Source: Porphyra umbilicalis
Taxonomy: Eukaryota; Rhodophyta; Bangiophyceae; Bangiales; Bangiaceae
Direction: 5' to 3'
Assembly: GCA_002049455.2 (NCBI GenBank)
Contig: KV919144.1
Location: 1-64,000, forward strand
Length of the DNA stretch: 64,000 nucleotides
The position numbers and the translations under genes are program-made. Shown piece after piece: positions 52,298 through 62,539 of the stretch. How positions within the stretch are numbered: position 1 is the first letter of the stretch; every line of letters starts with the position of its first letter. The notes below the pieces were generated by a model. It searched no databases. It worked only from the letters and a program-made list of their open reading frames with translations, and was not told the origin of the DNA.

Positions 52298-53275
52298 GGG
52301 TTGTGCAACACGCCCGGGGCGTGCTAAATTGCACGCCTGGGGCGTGCAATTTCACGAGTTTTGGGCGTGTCACGCGCTGCACGCCCAGAATTTTAGGGGC
52401 GTGATTGGGGCGTGCTTGAATAAAAAGTACATAATTTCAAATGCGCTCTTGGTGCGCCAGTCCACCGAATATTTTTCGGTGCAGTTCCGTGCCACCTTCG
52501 TTACGTTTTCAGGGCGCGGTGACTTACTGCTCCGTCGAGCGTGCACAAACAAGGTGCTCGACGCTATGAGGCGTGGGGACAATTTTTCCGTCGTGTGCCC
52601 ACAAAAAAGGTGCTCGACGCCATGATGAGCGGGCGCCATCTGTGCGGGATGGGCACAGCAACGGCCACCTGCTGTCATCAGCCAGGGAGGACGCAGAGGG
52701 GCTCCTCGACACGGGCGCCAATGAGGATGTTGAATGCGACGCATCGCGCGCCAGCCACGACCAGGCCGACGGCAGTGATGGAGGGGGCGCCGGCGGCGAG
52801 CTACGCGCCTCCTGAACGAGGAGGTCGCCCGATGCGCCACGGCTGGCGCCGGCGTCCCTGGACAGGACGTTGGTCGTCCCGGCGACGAGGACGCCCCCGC
52901 GGTCAAGACCGAGAGTGATTTGATGACCATCTGCTCTGGCTTTGTGCGCGGTGAGATGGGTGGGACTGCGGGCGGTGGGGCAGCCGGTGGAGGCCAGGCG
53001 AGCCGACGTCCCGTGATGCTGCAATGCATCTTTGACGCAGAGTGGCAGAGGCCAAGAGAGTGTATCGCGTGTTTTCTGGCATTTTTGTGGTCCTTTGAAG
53101 CATCCAAATTGCAAGAATATTGGGTACTTTAAAATCGCCTATCAAGTAAGTGTCCAAACATTGGGGCTACATTAAGGGCGTGAAGATGGGCGTGCCAATG
53201 TTGGGGGCGTGCAGAAGGGCGTGAATAGGCGTGCATCGCCCACCCCGCCACCCAAAAAGGGGCGTGATCGTCGCA
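52298..53275. mobile_element. Element-like segment with GGGCGTG arrays (copy B)
   Basis: The left end GGGTTGTGCAACACGCCC is shared with 33143. Eight GGGCGTG/CACGCCC words lie within 52311-52415 and about six within 53173-53270, with few between. The left array includes perfect palindromes. The interior holds motif-free open frames on both strands. The layout resembles a non-autonomous DNA transposon with subterminal binding sites at both ends, possibly hAT-like from the TAGGGTTGTGCAA start. It directly adjoins the next array-bearing segment. Confidence 0.5.
52326..52352. repeat. Perfect 12-bp-arm palindrome
   Basis: AAATTGCACGCC and GGCGTGCAATTT are exact reverse complements around TGG. It is embedded in the left GGGCGTG array of copy B and may be a dimer binding site. 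Confidence 0.9.
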
Positions 53276-53280
53276 AATCG

Positions 53281-54776
53281 GGTGCCCTCGAACGAACGCT
53301 CTTTTTTGTCCGGTTCTCGTTCGGATTGCATCCACCGGACGAATCGAAGTTCGTCAGCCGCAGCGATCGGCAGTCGTCCGGTGAGACGAGCGGCCGAACG
53401 AAAGGCCTTTCGTCCGGACAAACGTTGGCGCCCAAAACACAGCTTGGCACCCTCCTGACAGTACTTCTTCCGGTGCTACAATTTCTCTAATAATGATGAC
53501 GACTAAGACTGCTAAGCTAAGGACACCGGTCCTCTGCCTCCCCACCTTCCCCCTCCCCACCGTGCCCCTCCCCACCGTGCCCCTCCCCGCCGTCCCCCTC
53601 CCCGCCGTGCCCCTCCCCGCCGTGCCCCTCCCGCCGTCCCCCTCCCCGCCGTGCCCCTCCCCGCCGTCCCCCTCCCCGCCGTCCCCCTCCCCGCCGTCCC
53701 CCTCCCCGCCGTCCCCCTCCCCGCCGTCCCCCTCCCCGCCGTCCCCCTCCCCGCCGTCCCCCTCCCCGCCGTCCCCCTCCCCGCCGTCCCCCTCCCCGCC
53801 GTCCCCTTCCCCGCCGTCCCCTTTCCGCCGTCCCCCTCCCCGCCGTCCCGCACCCCACCTTGCCCCTCCCTCCCCACGCCTCAACTCTCCACAAATCCCT
53901 GCACCTGCCCCTTCTTGCTCACGTCCAGACCTCGTCCCTTCCGACCTCCCGTCCCCCGCCCACCGCTGCCCCCCCCCCACCGACGCCGCTGTCCTTCTCC
54001 ACGTCCACCGCTGTCGACGTCCACAGCCATTGCCGCTCCCCCGCGTCGTAAAACTTGCGCCTCCACAGTATCCTCCATCTCTTGTCCGCTGCTGCCGCCC
54101 CAGATGCAGGAAGGCTCTTTCAGCAGCATGGCAACCAGAGTGCGTGAGCGTCGACCAGGGGAGGATGGCGGACATGGAAGAGTCAGCCAAGGCAAGGACT
54201 GCCCTGTCAGTAAGATGTGTCGGTTGCTCTCGTAGAACTCGCCCCTCTCCTGTAGCTTCCACTCCAGACCGGCACACCTCTCCTTGCCCCGGCAAGACCG
54301 TACGACAGGCACGGTTGGGTGCCCATGTTTGAAAAATCAAACACCTAACGTCTTCACCAATACAATAGTTGGTCTGCGGTCGATTGCAGGACGCTCTCAT
54401 GATGCTCCAGGAGCACCTTCTCATTCGGACTTGGAGTTGCACCAGCACTCGAGGCTTGACTTGTCTCATAGACTTGGTGACCTTGCCGCCAGAGGGACTC
54501 TGATTGGCCATGTTTGTTGTTGTCAAGATCTGGGACTGTCATGGAAATCGACTTCGAGCCGGGCTGGCTGTGTGTATGCCTCTCACAGAGGCCTGGACAA
54601 GCACCTCTCTGACAGGTCGCTGTGGGCGGATTGTCACTCTGTTGGACGAAAACCGGGAAAAATCCGGCGTTCGTTCGCCGGACGAACACTCGAACAACAG
54701 CCGAACGACTTCGTGCCGTTCGGGTTCGTCCTGTACCGATTGGGTTTCGTCAGGCGGCACCGGGTTTTCGACGATG
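53281..54776. mobile_element. Element-like segment with GTCCGG/CGAACG arrays
   Basis: The left 150 bp hold at least four GTCCGG/CCGGAC and several CGAACG/CGTTCG words (for example TTCGTCCGGACAAACG). The right 130 bp (54641-54772) hold the same words (CGTTCGCCGGACGAACAC, GCCGAACGACTTCG). The interior lacks them and contains a 15-bp minisatellite. This is the same layout as the GGGCGTG element beside it but with another word, suggesting a different family of non-autonomous element. Boundaries are approximate. Confidence 0.4.
53546..53850. repeat. 15-bp C-rich minisatellite
   Basis: About 20 tandem copies of GTCCCCCTCCCCGCC and close variants (GTGCCCC, CACCGTG at the left end; TTCC variants at the right). 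One unit near 53627 is two bases short. It would encode PSPPS/PLPAV repeats or, on the other strand, Gly/Glu/Asp repeats. Flanking sequence gives no gene, so the long frames through it are not called. Confidence 0.9.
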
Positions 54777-55148
54777 GCCGCGGACGTGAGTCTTCGGCCC
54801 GGCGCTGAGCTGCGCCTGTTCGAAGTGCAACAAGCAACGCCACTGCTAAATCTACGACGAAATTGACAGGCCCGGGTCGGGCCTTCAAAAGAAAGACTGA
54901 GCCACTGCCTATTTGTGTACCGAACTGATCATGTCAGAACACATTTCATAAAAATAGTGACTTTATGTGGTTGATGGCACATTAAGACACCTGGGTTCAT
55001 CGAGACACATTGACATGGTCAGCTTTAGGCGACGACATCTGATCGCGAAGTCTTTTTCAGCGACGTGATCGAGGAGGCGATGGCGGTTGGCCTCGTCAGC
55101 CACAGCTATAGTAATTGTCCTCGTTGCTCCGCTGCCCCACGGGACGTG

Positions 55149-55472
55149 CTAATCGAGGTCATATCTTCTAAAGAGAAGAGGAGGCGGACATAATATCTGA
55201 ACCGCCCCAAGCGTGCCTCGCTCCTTGTCCCGTTCTCGGGCAACATATTTGGATAAAAGCTCGAGGAGATCTGGGGGACCCGACAACGGCAAGGCGGCGT
55301 TTAGGAGCGTCGGGCCAGCCGCATGACCATGGGAATCCCAGAGACAGTCAACATGCGTCGGTGGCTCTGCAAAGGCAATGCAGTCTCTTGAGGCAAAGCA
55401 GCGGCCAGGGAGTGATGGATGGCCGGCACTGGACAGACCGTATGGTCGGCCCAGCGACACCCATCCTTTCAT
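55149..55472 (-). pseudogene. Possible ankyrin-like fragment
   Basis: A 107-codon minus frame contains HAAGPTLLNAALPLSGPPDL then LELLSKYVA, reminiscent of an ankyrin repeat (GxTLLHxAxxxGxxDLVxLL). Only one unit is visible and no companion repeats were found on either side, so it may be chance or a fragment of a lost gene. Confidence 0.2.
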
Positions 55473-55890
55473 TTGGCTGCCCTCAAGACTGCTGATAAAG
55501 CCAGTTGATGCCTCTTCGTTGTCGATGTACTGCCCATCCTCCTAGGTCATGCCAAGGGACGAGAGCGGCCGTGGGCTGATTGTGTTTCTGACAGGTGAAT
55601 GTTCTGTGGTCTACACTGACAACTCCTGCCCCGTGAGAAACTGCGTATCAAGACACGATGTTGTTCAACGAAAGAAAACGATGTCAACTGTCAGAATGGA
55701 CAAATAACAAATCAGGGTCTCCAAACGGATTATCAAACAGCATCCCTTCATGCCAGAAAGTAGGGGTCAGTACCGTTGCGAATTTAATGGACAGTCATCT
55801 TTTCACTTGAAACCCTGTTCGAAATCATCCATATGTATATGCTCCCTGGATCGTGCGAGGCAGGCGCTGACCTGCCATTACTGTTGACAC

Positions 55891-55915
55891 GTCGACCGGG
55901 AGTCAAACGGTCGAC
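55891..55915. repeat. 8-bp-stem hairpin
   Basis: GTCGACCG and CGGTCGAC pair perfectly around the loop GGAGTCAAA. It resembles a tRNA T-arm at first sight, but no cloverleaf surrounds it. Confidence 0.7.
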
Positions 55916-57973
55916 GCACGATTGGCAGGCAGGCACGGCCTCCGAGAGATCGCCTGTCGAACCAGGGGTCAATGACACAGGTACAGAGAAGCCAGCCACT
56001 TCAGCGAGAAGGCGATACCACCAGGCCTCCAGCGATGAAGCAGGACTAGTTTCCTCATCCGTGGCGCTTCCGTTGAGACACGTGGTTGACGCGCGGCAGC
56101 ATGACAGCCTCGTTGACTCGTTGGCTGGCTGTGGCTCACAATATTGCGGCGATCAATGGCCTGCTCGACGACCCCCCTCCTTTCAGGCGCTTGGCCATGG
56201 GTGTGCCCCCTTGGCGCCCCCGCGCCGCTGAATTGAAAGCGGGTGGCCACGGTCACGGCTGCCGTCAGCGGCTGCGTGAATCGATGTGGCGGCGGTTTTT
56301 GGACGATTGGCGGGTGCCGACACGGCGCTTCCGGTCTGTGTACGACTCGCAAAACGGGCTGCCGCCGCGTGGCGTCCACAGCTGCGGAGGGTGGGTGCCC
56401 TCAACCGTGCCGGACGAGTGGTCGCCACGCGTCTGCCGTCCGAGCGTCTGCTGCTCCGACTGCCGCCTCCGGCGGGCCGGCAGCCCACTGCCACCGTGGT
56501 CCGCTGTGTGGCTGGATCATGGGGGTGGCGCTTGTCAGCAGGCGCTGCCCTCGGCTCGCCGGCGTGGCGGCGGACGGCGCCGCGTCGCAGCGTCTGGGAC
56601 GTCAGGGGCTCTGAGAGAGGACGGAGAGAAGCCACGCGGCTGCGGCGGCGTCGGGTGGGGCTCAGTGTCGCCCCAATCCCCCGTCGGCCGCGCCCCCCAC
56701 CACGTGCAGCGGTGGGGGGGGCCGCGGCGGCCGGGCCGCAATCTGGGAAGCGCCGGTCCGCGGCTCACCGCTCCCCGAAGTTTCACCCGCGTGCCCCCCG
56801 TGCCGTGTCGGTTTGGGAAGGGGTGGGGTTCAGCCGCCGCGGCTGCCGCGTGCAGGCGATGTGGATCGGTGCGGCGGGTGGCCTGCCAAGGAACGCGACG
56901 GCGGCGCGTCCAATGTGCCCGAGGTGCCGCCATCCGGGCCGACGGCCGGGTCGACCTGTGCCCAACTGTCGAGTGGCCGGCGCCGCCGCGGCCGCCACCG
57001 TTGCATCATCGGCAGCCGCTGCTGTCGCCTGCGCGACCATGCGTCGTGTCCCCTCCTCCCCTCCTGGGCATTGATTGTCCTCAGTCGCCCTGGCGAAATA
57101 CTGGTGTTCGTGGCCGCCGCGCTGGCCGCGTCCTTGCACTCCCCCACCAAACCGCGCGCATCATGCTGGGTGGATGATCCAACCAACCCGCCGCCCAAAG
57201 TGATGCCAGCAACAGGACGACGGGCAGTTGCATTCGAAAGCCGCCAACCTACCGCAGCCCCCCGCCGCGAGCTGTGGTCGTCGCCGTTTCTTCGGCCGGG
57301 TACTTTGCTGATGCGACACGACTGGGGGGTAGGAGGGAGAGCAGTACGAGTTGTGGTGTTCTGTTGCCCCCCGCTGGCGTGCCCTGCGCGTGGGTATCGC
57401 AGCAGAGCACCCGCCATGTGTCGGGCAGGAAGAGTGGGGGTCGTCGACGGCCGGGGGTGCAGCGACAGAGCGTTGCTGCGCAACCCACTCAGATGCGCCG
57501 GTCGCCGCCTCTCCCGCTTCCGGACCGCTTGCGAGTGATGCGTGTCCGCCGCGCTACGCCGGTGACGGTCGCTGCCGTCGAGTGTGCGGCGGACGCCAGA
57601 CTCGCGCAGTCACGACGGGGCGGCGGGGATTGTCACGCGCCGGCGGCTCGGCAGCAGGGCGCAACCTCAGTCCGGCGCCCACACGTTCGTCGCGGTGGGA
57701 TGCGGGGGGGCTTGGATGGAGGGTGCCCATGGTCGGCCCGCCTACTTGAGGGCGCACCACACCGAGAGGAGGAGCGTCGCTGAACACTCAGCCGACATCA
57801 TCCTACGCAACAGCCGCTTGTACCGTCCATCAGCACCCCCACAGACGCGGACTGGCCAGCAGCCGCAGCTGCCTCAACGACCCGCCTCGTCTCCTTCCAT
57901 GCCAGCCCCGGGCCTACCATTTTTTTGCCCGTGCTCCTGTCCCACTTCCCCATAACCCTCGGCCTTGGTCGCC

Positions 57974-59226
57974 ATGTCTTCTTCCTCTGGTTCCCTGCCG
58001 GCGGTGCCGGCGGGTCTCTCACCGCGCTGCGGGCGCTGCCGGCGCTGCTGCGCGTCTCCCTTCCGGCTCCACCGAGGGCACACAGCTTCCTCTCCATGCC
58101 GGTGCCCATGAGCCGCATGCACGGGTGCGCATGGGCACGTCGCGCTGTCGGGCAATGGCCGCAGGCCGGGCGCTCGGCGCTGCCCCGGGCGTGCCCCAAC
58201 AGCGACTTCCGGCCCGACACGAGCCCTGGCAACCCCGCCGCCGTTACCGCCGCGGCGGCAGGTACCAGGTACGGTGGACACGCAACACCATGAAGGTGGC
58301 TTTACCCGCTGGGCTCTCGTTCCCATCAACCAGATGAACAACAGGCGGCGCATCAGAAGTTTGCGTTTCACTGGAGTGCTGGAACATCAACCGCTTCACG
58401 TGCAACCGGATGGACCACCAGGTGACTGCCAGTACGACCGCAACAATAAGGCGTTCAAGGACCACATCCGGATCCCGCCAACCTACCCAACGGGACTATG
58501 TGCTCGGCTGGTCATGGTATGGCGGCGACGCACGGCGGCCGGGCGCACTTTGGTGACTACTTTGACTGCAGCTACGTGCGCGTTGAGGGTGGCAAGCCGC
58601 TCCAGGAGAAGCACATCCCGACATTTGCAGGCCGCGGCTGCCACGCGACCGTCAACCGACCGGGCGTGTGCAAAAGCGAGCCCTGCAGGCCCCTCCGCAA
58701 GGTGACGTTCAAGCGCCCCGCCGAGTTTGATTGGCCGCACCCGCCGCCCATCTACGGTCGAGCTTTGGCGCGCGTCCGACAACTTCAAGTTTGACGTGTC
58801 AGCCATCAGCCAGAGCGTTTTCACCGAGCCCAAGGTGCGGGTGAGCCCCAAGGTGCGGGTGACGGGCCTGCGGGTGGCCAACATCCGCAACCGGGTGGCG
58901 CGCTACGACATTACCTTCAAAGGACGGTGCTTGTCGGCTCAAGTCGGGGTGACCTTGGTCGCCCAAACATCGGGACACGTCAAGAAGATTGAGTGGTTCG
59001 TCAATGGCCTGAAAGTCTTCACCGACCGCAAGGCACCTTCACCATTGCCGGCGACCGCGGGTGGCAGTACTACAAGTGGGAGCATCCGCTGTTTGAGCGC
59101 CGCTCCGCGTGACGGCCAAGGCGACGGGATATTCGGGCTTCCGCAACTGGCTGTCCAGAGAGGTGGTGTTTGTGCGCGCGCACAATGACTACTACTCGGC
59201 AACTGGACGCCGAAGGCGGACAAGTA
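57974..59226 (+). pseudogene. LPMO-like secreted protein, frame broken
   Basis: Collinear fragments in changing frames suggest one secreted protein. The start is MSSSSGSLP (57974), then LRALPALLRVSLPAPPRA as a signal peptide and HSFLSMPVPMSR, an N-terminal His after the likely cleavage point, as in lytic polysaccharide monooxygenases. Then RGGRYQVRWTRN, GGFTRWALVPINQMN, KFAFHW, NINRFTCNRMDHQ, DYVLGWSWYGG, FGDYFDCSYVRVEGGKP and AGRGCHATVNRPGVC follow in family-like order. An Ig-like domain comes after (VKKIEWFVNGLKVFTD, FTIAGDRGWQYYKWEHPLFE, AKATGYSGFRNWLSREVV). At least seven frame changes occur at ordinary, non-homopolymer sequence. Either this is a pseudogene or the sequence here is unpolished. 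The LPMO assignment rests on pattern memory only. Confidence 0.45.
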
Positions 59227-59689
59227 GACGACAAGTATCGCCGTCGGTCATCTCTTTCACCCCACCCCCTCTACTCCACCCCCTCTACTCCACTCCCCCC
59301 CCTCATGAACCCGCCACTTCCCCCGCCCCGGTGCTAGGAGCTGAGCAGTGGATACCCTCCACCGCGCGGCGTGCCGGGGAGGTGTGTAGCAGTCACAGAC
59401 GCCCGTGACTGTCGTCACCCATGTGCTGCGGGCACCCCTCCGCTTGGACGAGGGCCTCGCGGGTGTCGACTCCCGTCACCTGTGCTGTCACCCAATGGGC
59501 TGTGCCGCCTGCCGATCGGTGTCCTCTGCGTTTGACGCTGCGTGCGCATGTGCGTACCCTGATTATAACAACTGAATCCTGCAACCTCCCGCTCGCCTCA
59601 CAACGCACCACTGACAGCAGCGCGCCGTCGGCGTCGGCGAGCAGTCCGTCCGCAGCCGCACCGCCGGGGTGGCGGCTGGCACCTCCTCC
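59227..59689. other. Spacer between convergent broken genes
   Basis: Between the ends of the LPMO-like (+) and SRPK-like (-) remnants. It has CT-rich repeats near 59265-59300 (CCCCCTCTACTCCA, about twice). Nothing else was recognised. Confidence 0.5.
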
Positions 59690-61332
59690 ATGACGAGTGC
59701 GCCAACGTCCCCTCGTGCACCGCGGGGGTGGGACCGGCGCGTCGGTGGCGCGCTCGTCAAAGACCGCGTCTAGAAAGGGATGGGCGAGCAGCGTCACCGC
59801 GGAGCCCGTGCGTCTGGGTCGAGCGTCAGCATGCGACCGAGAAAGTCGGCAAGCAGCCGCCGTGGGTGTGCCGACAGGTCCGTGACCGCCTGCAGCAACC
59901 GGCCGAGGCTCACGTACCGGTGTATCGGCACCCCAAGAGCGCCCGTCGGTGCCCACAGGCGCTCCCCGTACCGGCTGCCGACTTAAAGGCGGAGGGAAAA
60001 TCCACGTCGGGCCGCCCGAGCAGTCCCGCATCAGCGCCAGGTGTTCAATGTCCTCCTCCGTCGTGTCCCCGGCGTCCGTGCCGTCCGGCGAAAATAGAAA
60101 ATCCCTACCGCACGTCCCAGACGATGCAGCCGACCGACCATATGTCGGTCGCGGCGACCCGGCACCCCGCAACGATTTCGGGCGCGCGGTACTCGCGCGT
60201 TTGCAGCAGTAATGGCGGTCGAGTTTCCCGTCCCCGTCGAGCTCCTCCGTATTGCCCCAATCAATCGTCACGGACGCTTGCGGGGGCGTGGCACGTGCCG
60301 TCGGGGGTGAAAAAGGTGGGGTGCCAGCTCCCGCGCCACGTCGGCGGGGAAGTCCGCGAAGTCGGCCACCGCCGCACGTCCGCACCGTGCCGTTGAGCGC
60401 GGCCGCCGCCGCGTCTGCGCTTGCAGCAGTGCGCGCAGCTGTTGGCGTCAGCGGTGGCCGCCGACACACTCCCGCCCGCACCGGCGACGGCGGGAGCGGA
60501 GCGCCAGTTGGCAATCTTGAGGTCGTGTGCACCATCGAGTGTCGGCGCGAGCGCAAGCGCGCGGAGCAAGTCACGGGCAACGGTTTGGAAACATTGAGGG
60601 GGCGCCACGCAGCCTGCCCGCCACGGGCGTGTTTAGGTAGGCAAAAAGAGCGACGCGCAAGGACTGCCCAGAAGTTCAAACACCGCGCAGTGGTGCCCCC
60701 GTGCGGACGACGGTCGTAAAGGTGGCCAGCTGCCGCATGACGGTGGCAGTGGCGGAGAGCCGTGCTCCCCGACCGCCGCACGCCTCGGCCTCGGCTGCGT
60801 CGGTGAGGCGGCTGGCAAAGTAGGCTTCCTCCTCAGCCATGGACATGCGCTCGGCGCCCAGATCTTGACCGCCACCTCCGCGGGCGTCCGTGCCAGTCAC
60901 CGTGCCTAGCGTCGTGCGGCTCGACCGTGTATCGACCGCCTTCCAAACGGTGGAGAAGGAGCCCAACCGAGCTTGGACACCACCGGTAGCGGCCGCCGTC
61001 AAGGGTATCCCCTGGCCGAACGGGGTGGAGGCCCCGCCCGGTAGCGGCGCTCCGACTCATAGCCGACGGCACGGTCAAAGGAAGGGCAGAGGAAGAGGCG
61101 TCGACGAGGAAGGAGAACCATTGAGAGAACCCGCACCGCCAAACACGTGCGGTGGACGTTGATGGCGCGGTCAATCGGTGGGAGCTTGCACCACAGCGGT
61201 GAGCCGGGACCCCGCATGCGGGTGGTGTAGGCCAAGGTGCCGTCGGCGGCAGCGCGCAACGAGCGCCGCCAGGAGGGGGACGGCCGCCGCCACGGCCGCA
61301 GCATCCAGCGCTAAACACCGCCATCGAGCCAT
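59690..61332 (-). pseudogene. SRPK-type SR-protein kinase, frame broken
   Basis: Fragments of one kinase lie in order on the minus strand. MARWRCLALDAAAVAAAVPL at the start (ATG 61332) is hydrophobic. HPVRPGDTLDGGRYR matches the SRPK lead-in GGYHPVxxGDxxxxRY, and GSFSTVWKAVDTRSS matches the Gly-rich loop. EEEAYFASRLTDAAEAEA, FELLGSPCASLF (hinge) and VARDLLRAL with DLKIANW (catalytic loop region) follow. Then TIDWGNTEELD (activation segment), LLQTREYRAPEIVAGCRVAA and TDIWSVGCIVWDV, and EEDIEHLALMRDCSG, and near the end HPFLDAVFDERATD. SRPKs phosphorylate RS domains of splicing factors. Frames change many times, mostly away from homopolymers, so it is either a pseudogene or poorly corrected sequence. 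The end is approximate. Confidence 0.6.
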
Positions 61333-62539
61333 GGTGAAAACGACGGAAATGAGGTGGCAATGGTCGGCCTCGGGGTGAAGAGCAAGTTTCTCCAAGGCGA
61401 GATGACTACAGGCGCACAGAGATCCGCCGTGTGCGCCGCTGACGCAATAAATGGGCAGACCAAGCGAGACGGCGGGGGTGGTGCACACGCCCACTCACGT
61501 CAGTGCTACTCAACGAGGCGACCGCTCGGACAATCCATCCAGGCTGCCAACTGTCCCATCGCCCGCTGTTGATGTACACTCCCACGGTCACCGCCAGGGC
61601 CAGTCACGCCAGGCCTTCCAAACTCCCGCTTCCTCTTGGTGACTCAGCGCGCGTGTCACCCTACCGCTGGCATTGCAAAAAGGGACACCAGGTGCCGCAC
61701 GCCGCCGCCCCCTCCCCCTGGGTCTTCGTGGCAGGCCCTCGGCCCATTGCGCGTGGCGGCCGCCCAAGCGGCGCACCCGCAACGCTGCTCCCACCTCACC
61801 AATCGTCGAATCCGCAACCGACGAAGCGGCCGCCGCATGCAGCAAAAGCTACCCAACAAGTGCCATCGATTCCTATCACACCTCTCCCCGTGGCAGGCGG
61901 TTGGCGAGGGCGACAGCAGGGGCGGGGTGAGCGCAGGACAACAAGAAGCGGGCGGGTGGGCGCCCACGCACGCTTGCAGGCGCGTCTGCTCCCTACGCGT
62001 GCGGCAGCGGGATGCGGGGCTTGGCCTTGCACACAGGCCCGGCCAACGCAAGAGCTGGTGGACTGGAAGCGCCAGTCCAATTCAAAAAAGGATTAATGAC
62101 GTTCGCAGTATGTGTAGTTGCCATCCAGACCCATCACGAATTAGCAGGGCTATTGCTGACTTTCCATTTTAAGCCGACTCAGTCGATGCAAAGAACGGAG
62201 ATCAAGTGTGTGAAACTGTGTTTTGCCCATCCTTTCAGCCGGATAAAGTGGATTGACCAATGAGGTGATGACTTTCACGTCTTTTTACTTTGATTTTTTG
62301 CGGCCACTATTGCACGAGCCAATGCGCCCCTTTGATCCTTGGCCGTCCAAATCTCAGGAACCCTGCTCGTGCCGTGGAGCCCATCTTGAGGTGATCCAGC
62401 TCTCCATCCATCGCCTGACGCGCTCCAGTTGACTTGACCGCTGCCCCGTGTACCTGCCCGCGATCCATCATCGTTGGCAGCGTCTTCACCTCCTCTGATT
62501 GTTTTTCTCTTGTATCTTCCGCCCCCCTCACCTTTCATC
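61333..62539. other. Spacer upstream of the cyclophilin gene
   Basis: Mixed composition with only short open frames. 62080-62300 is AT-rich. A CT-rich leader precedes the cyclophilin start. No repeats or RNA genes were recognised. Confidence 0.5.

Larger units (their letters stand above)
54777..57973. other. Long spacer, no firm gene
   Basis: 54780-55150 and 55470-56090 are AT-balanced and featureless apart from one hairpin. 56090-57780 is GC-rich with open frames on both strands, such as a 363-codon plus frame at 56086-57177. These lack any motif and change composition abruptly, so they are not called. 57780-57973 is the upstream flank of the LPMO-like gene. Confidence 0.4.

Noticed and set aside
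53493-54332. Pro/Ser repeat protein
   Set aside because: Driven by the C-rich 15-bp minisatellite. The remaining sequence has no motif and both strands are equally open.
55891-55915. tRNA T-arm-like hairpin
   Set aside because: The loop is nine bases, there is no anticodon or acceptor stem at the right distance, and B-box spacing is wrong.
56086-57177. 363-codon plus-strand ORF
   Set aside because: No motif, and other frames are equally open over the same stretch. The peptide is Arg/Trp/Gly-rich without a pattern.
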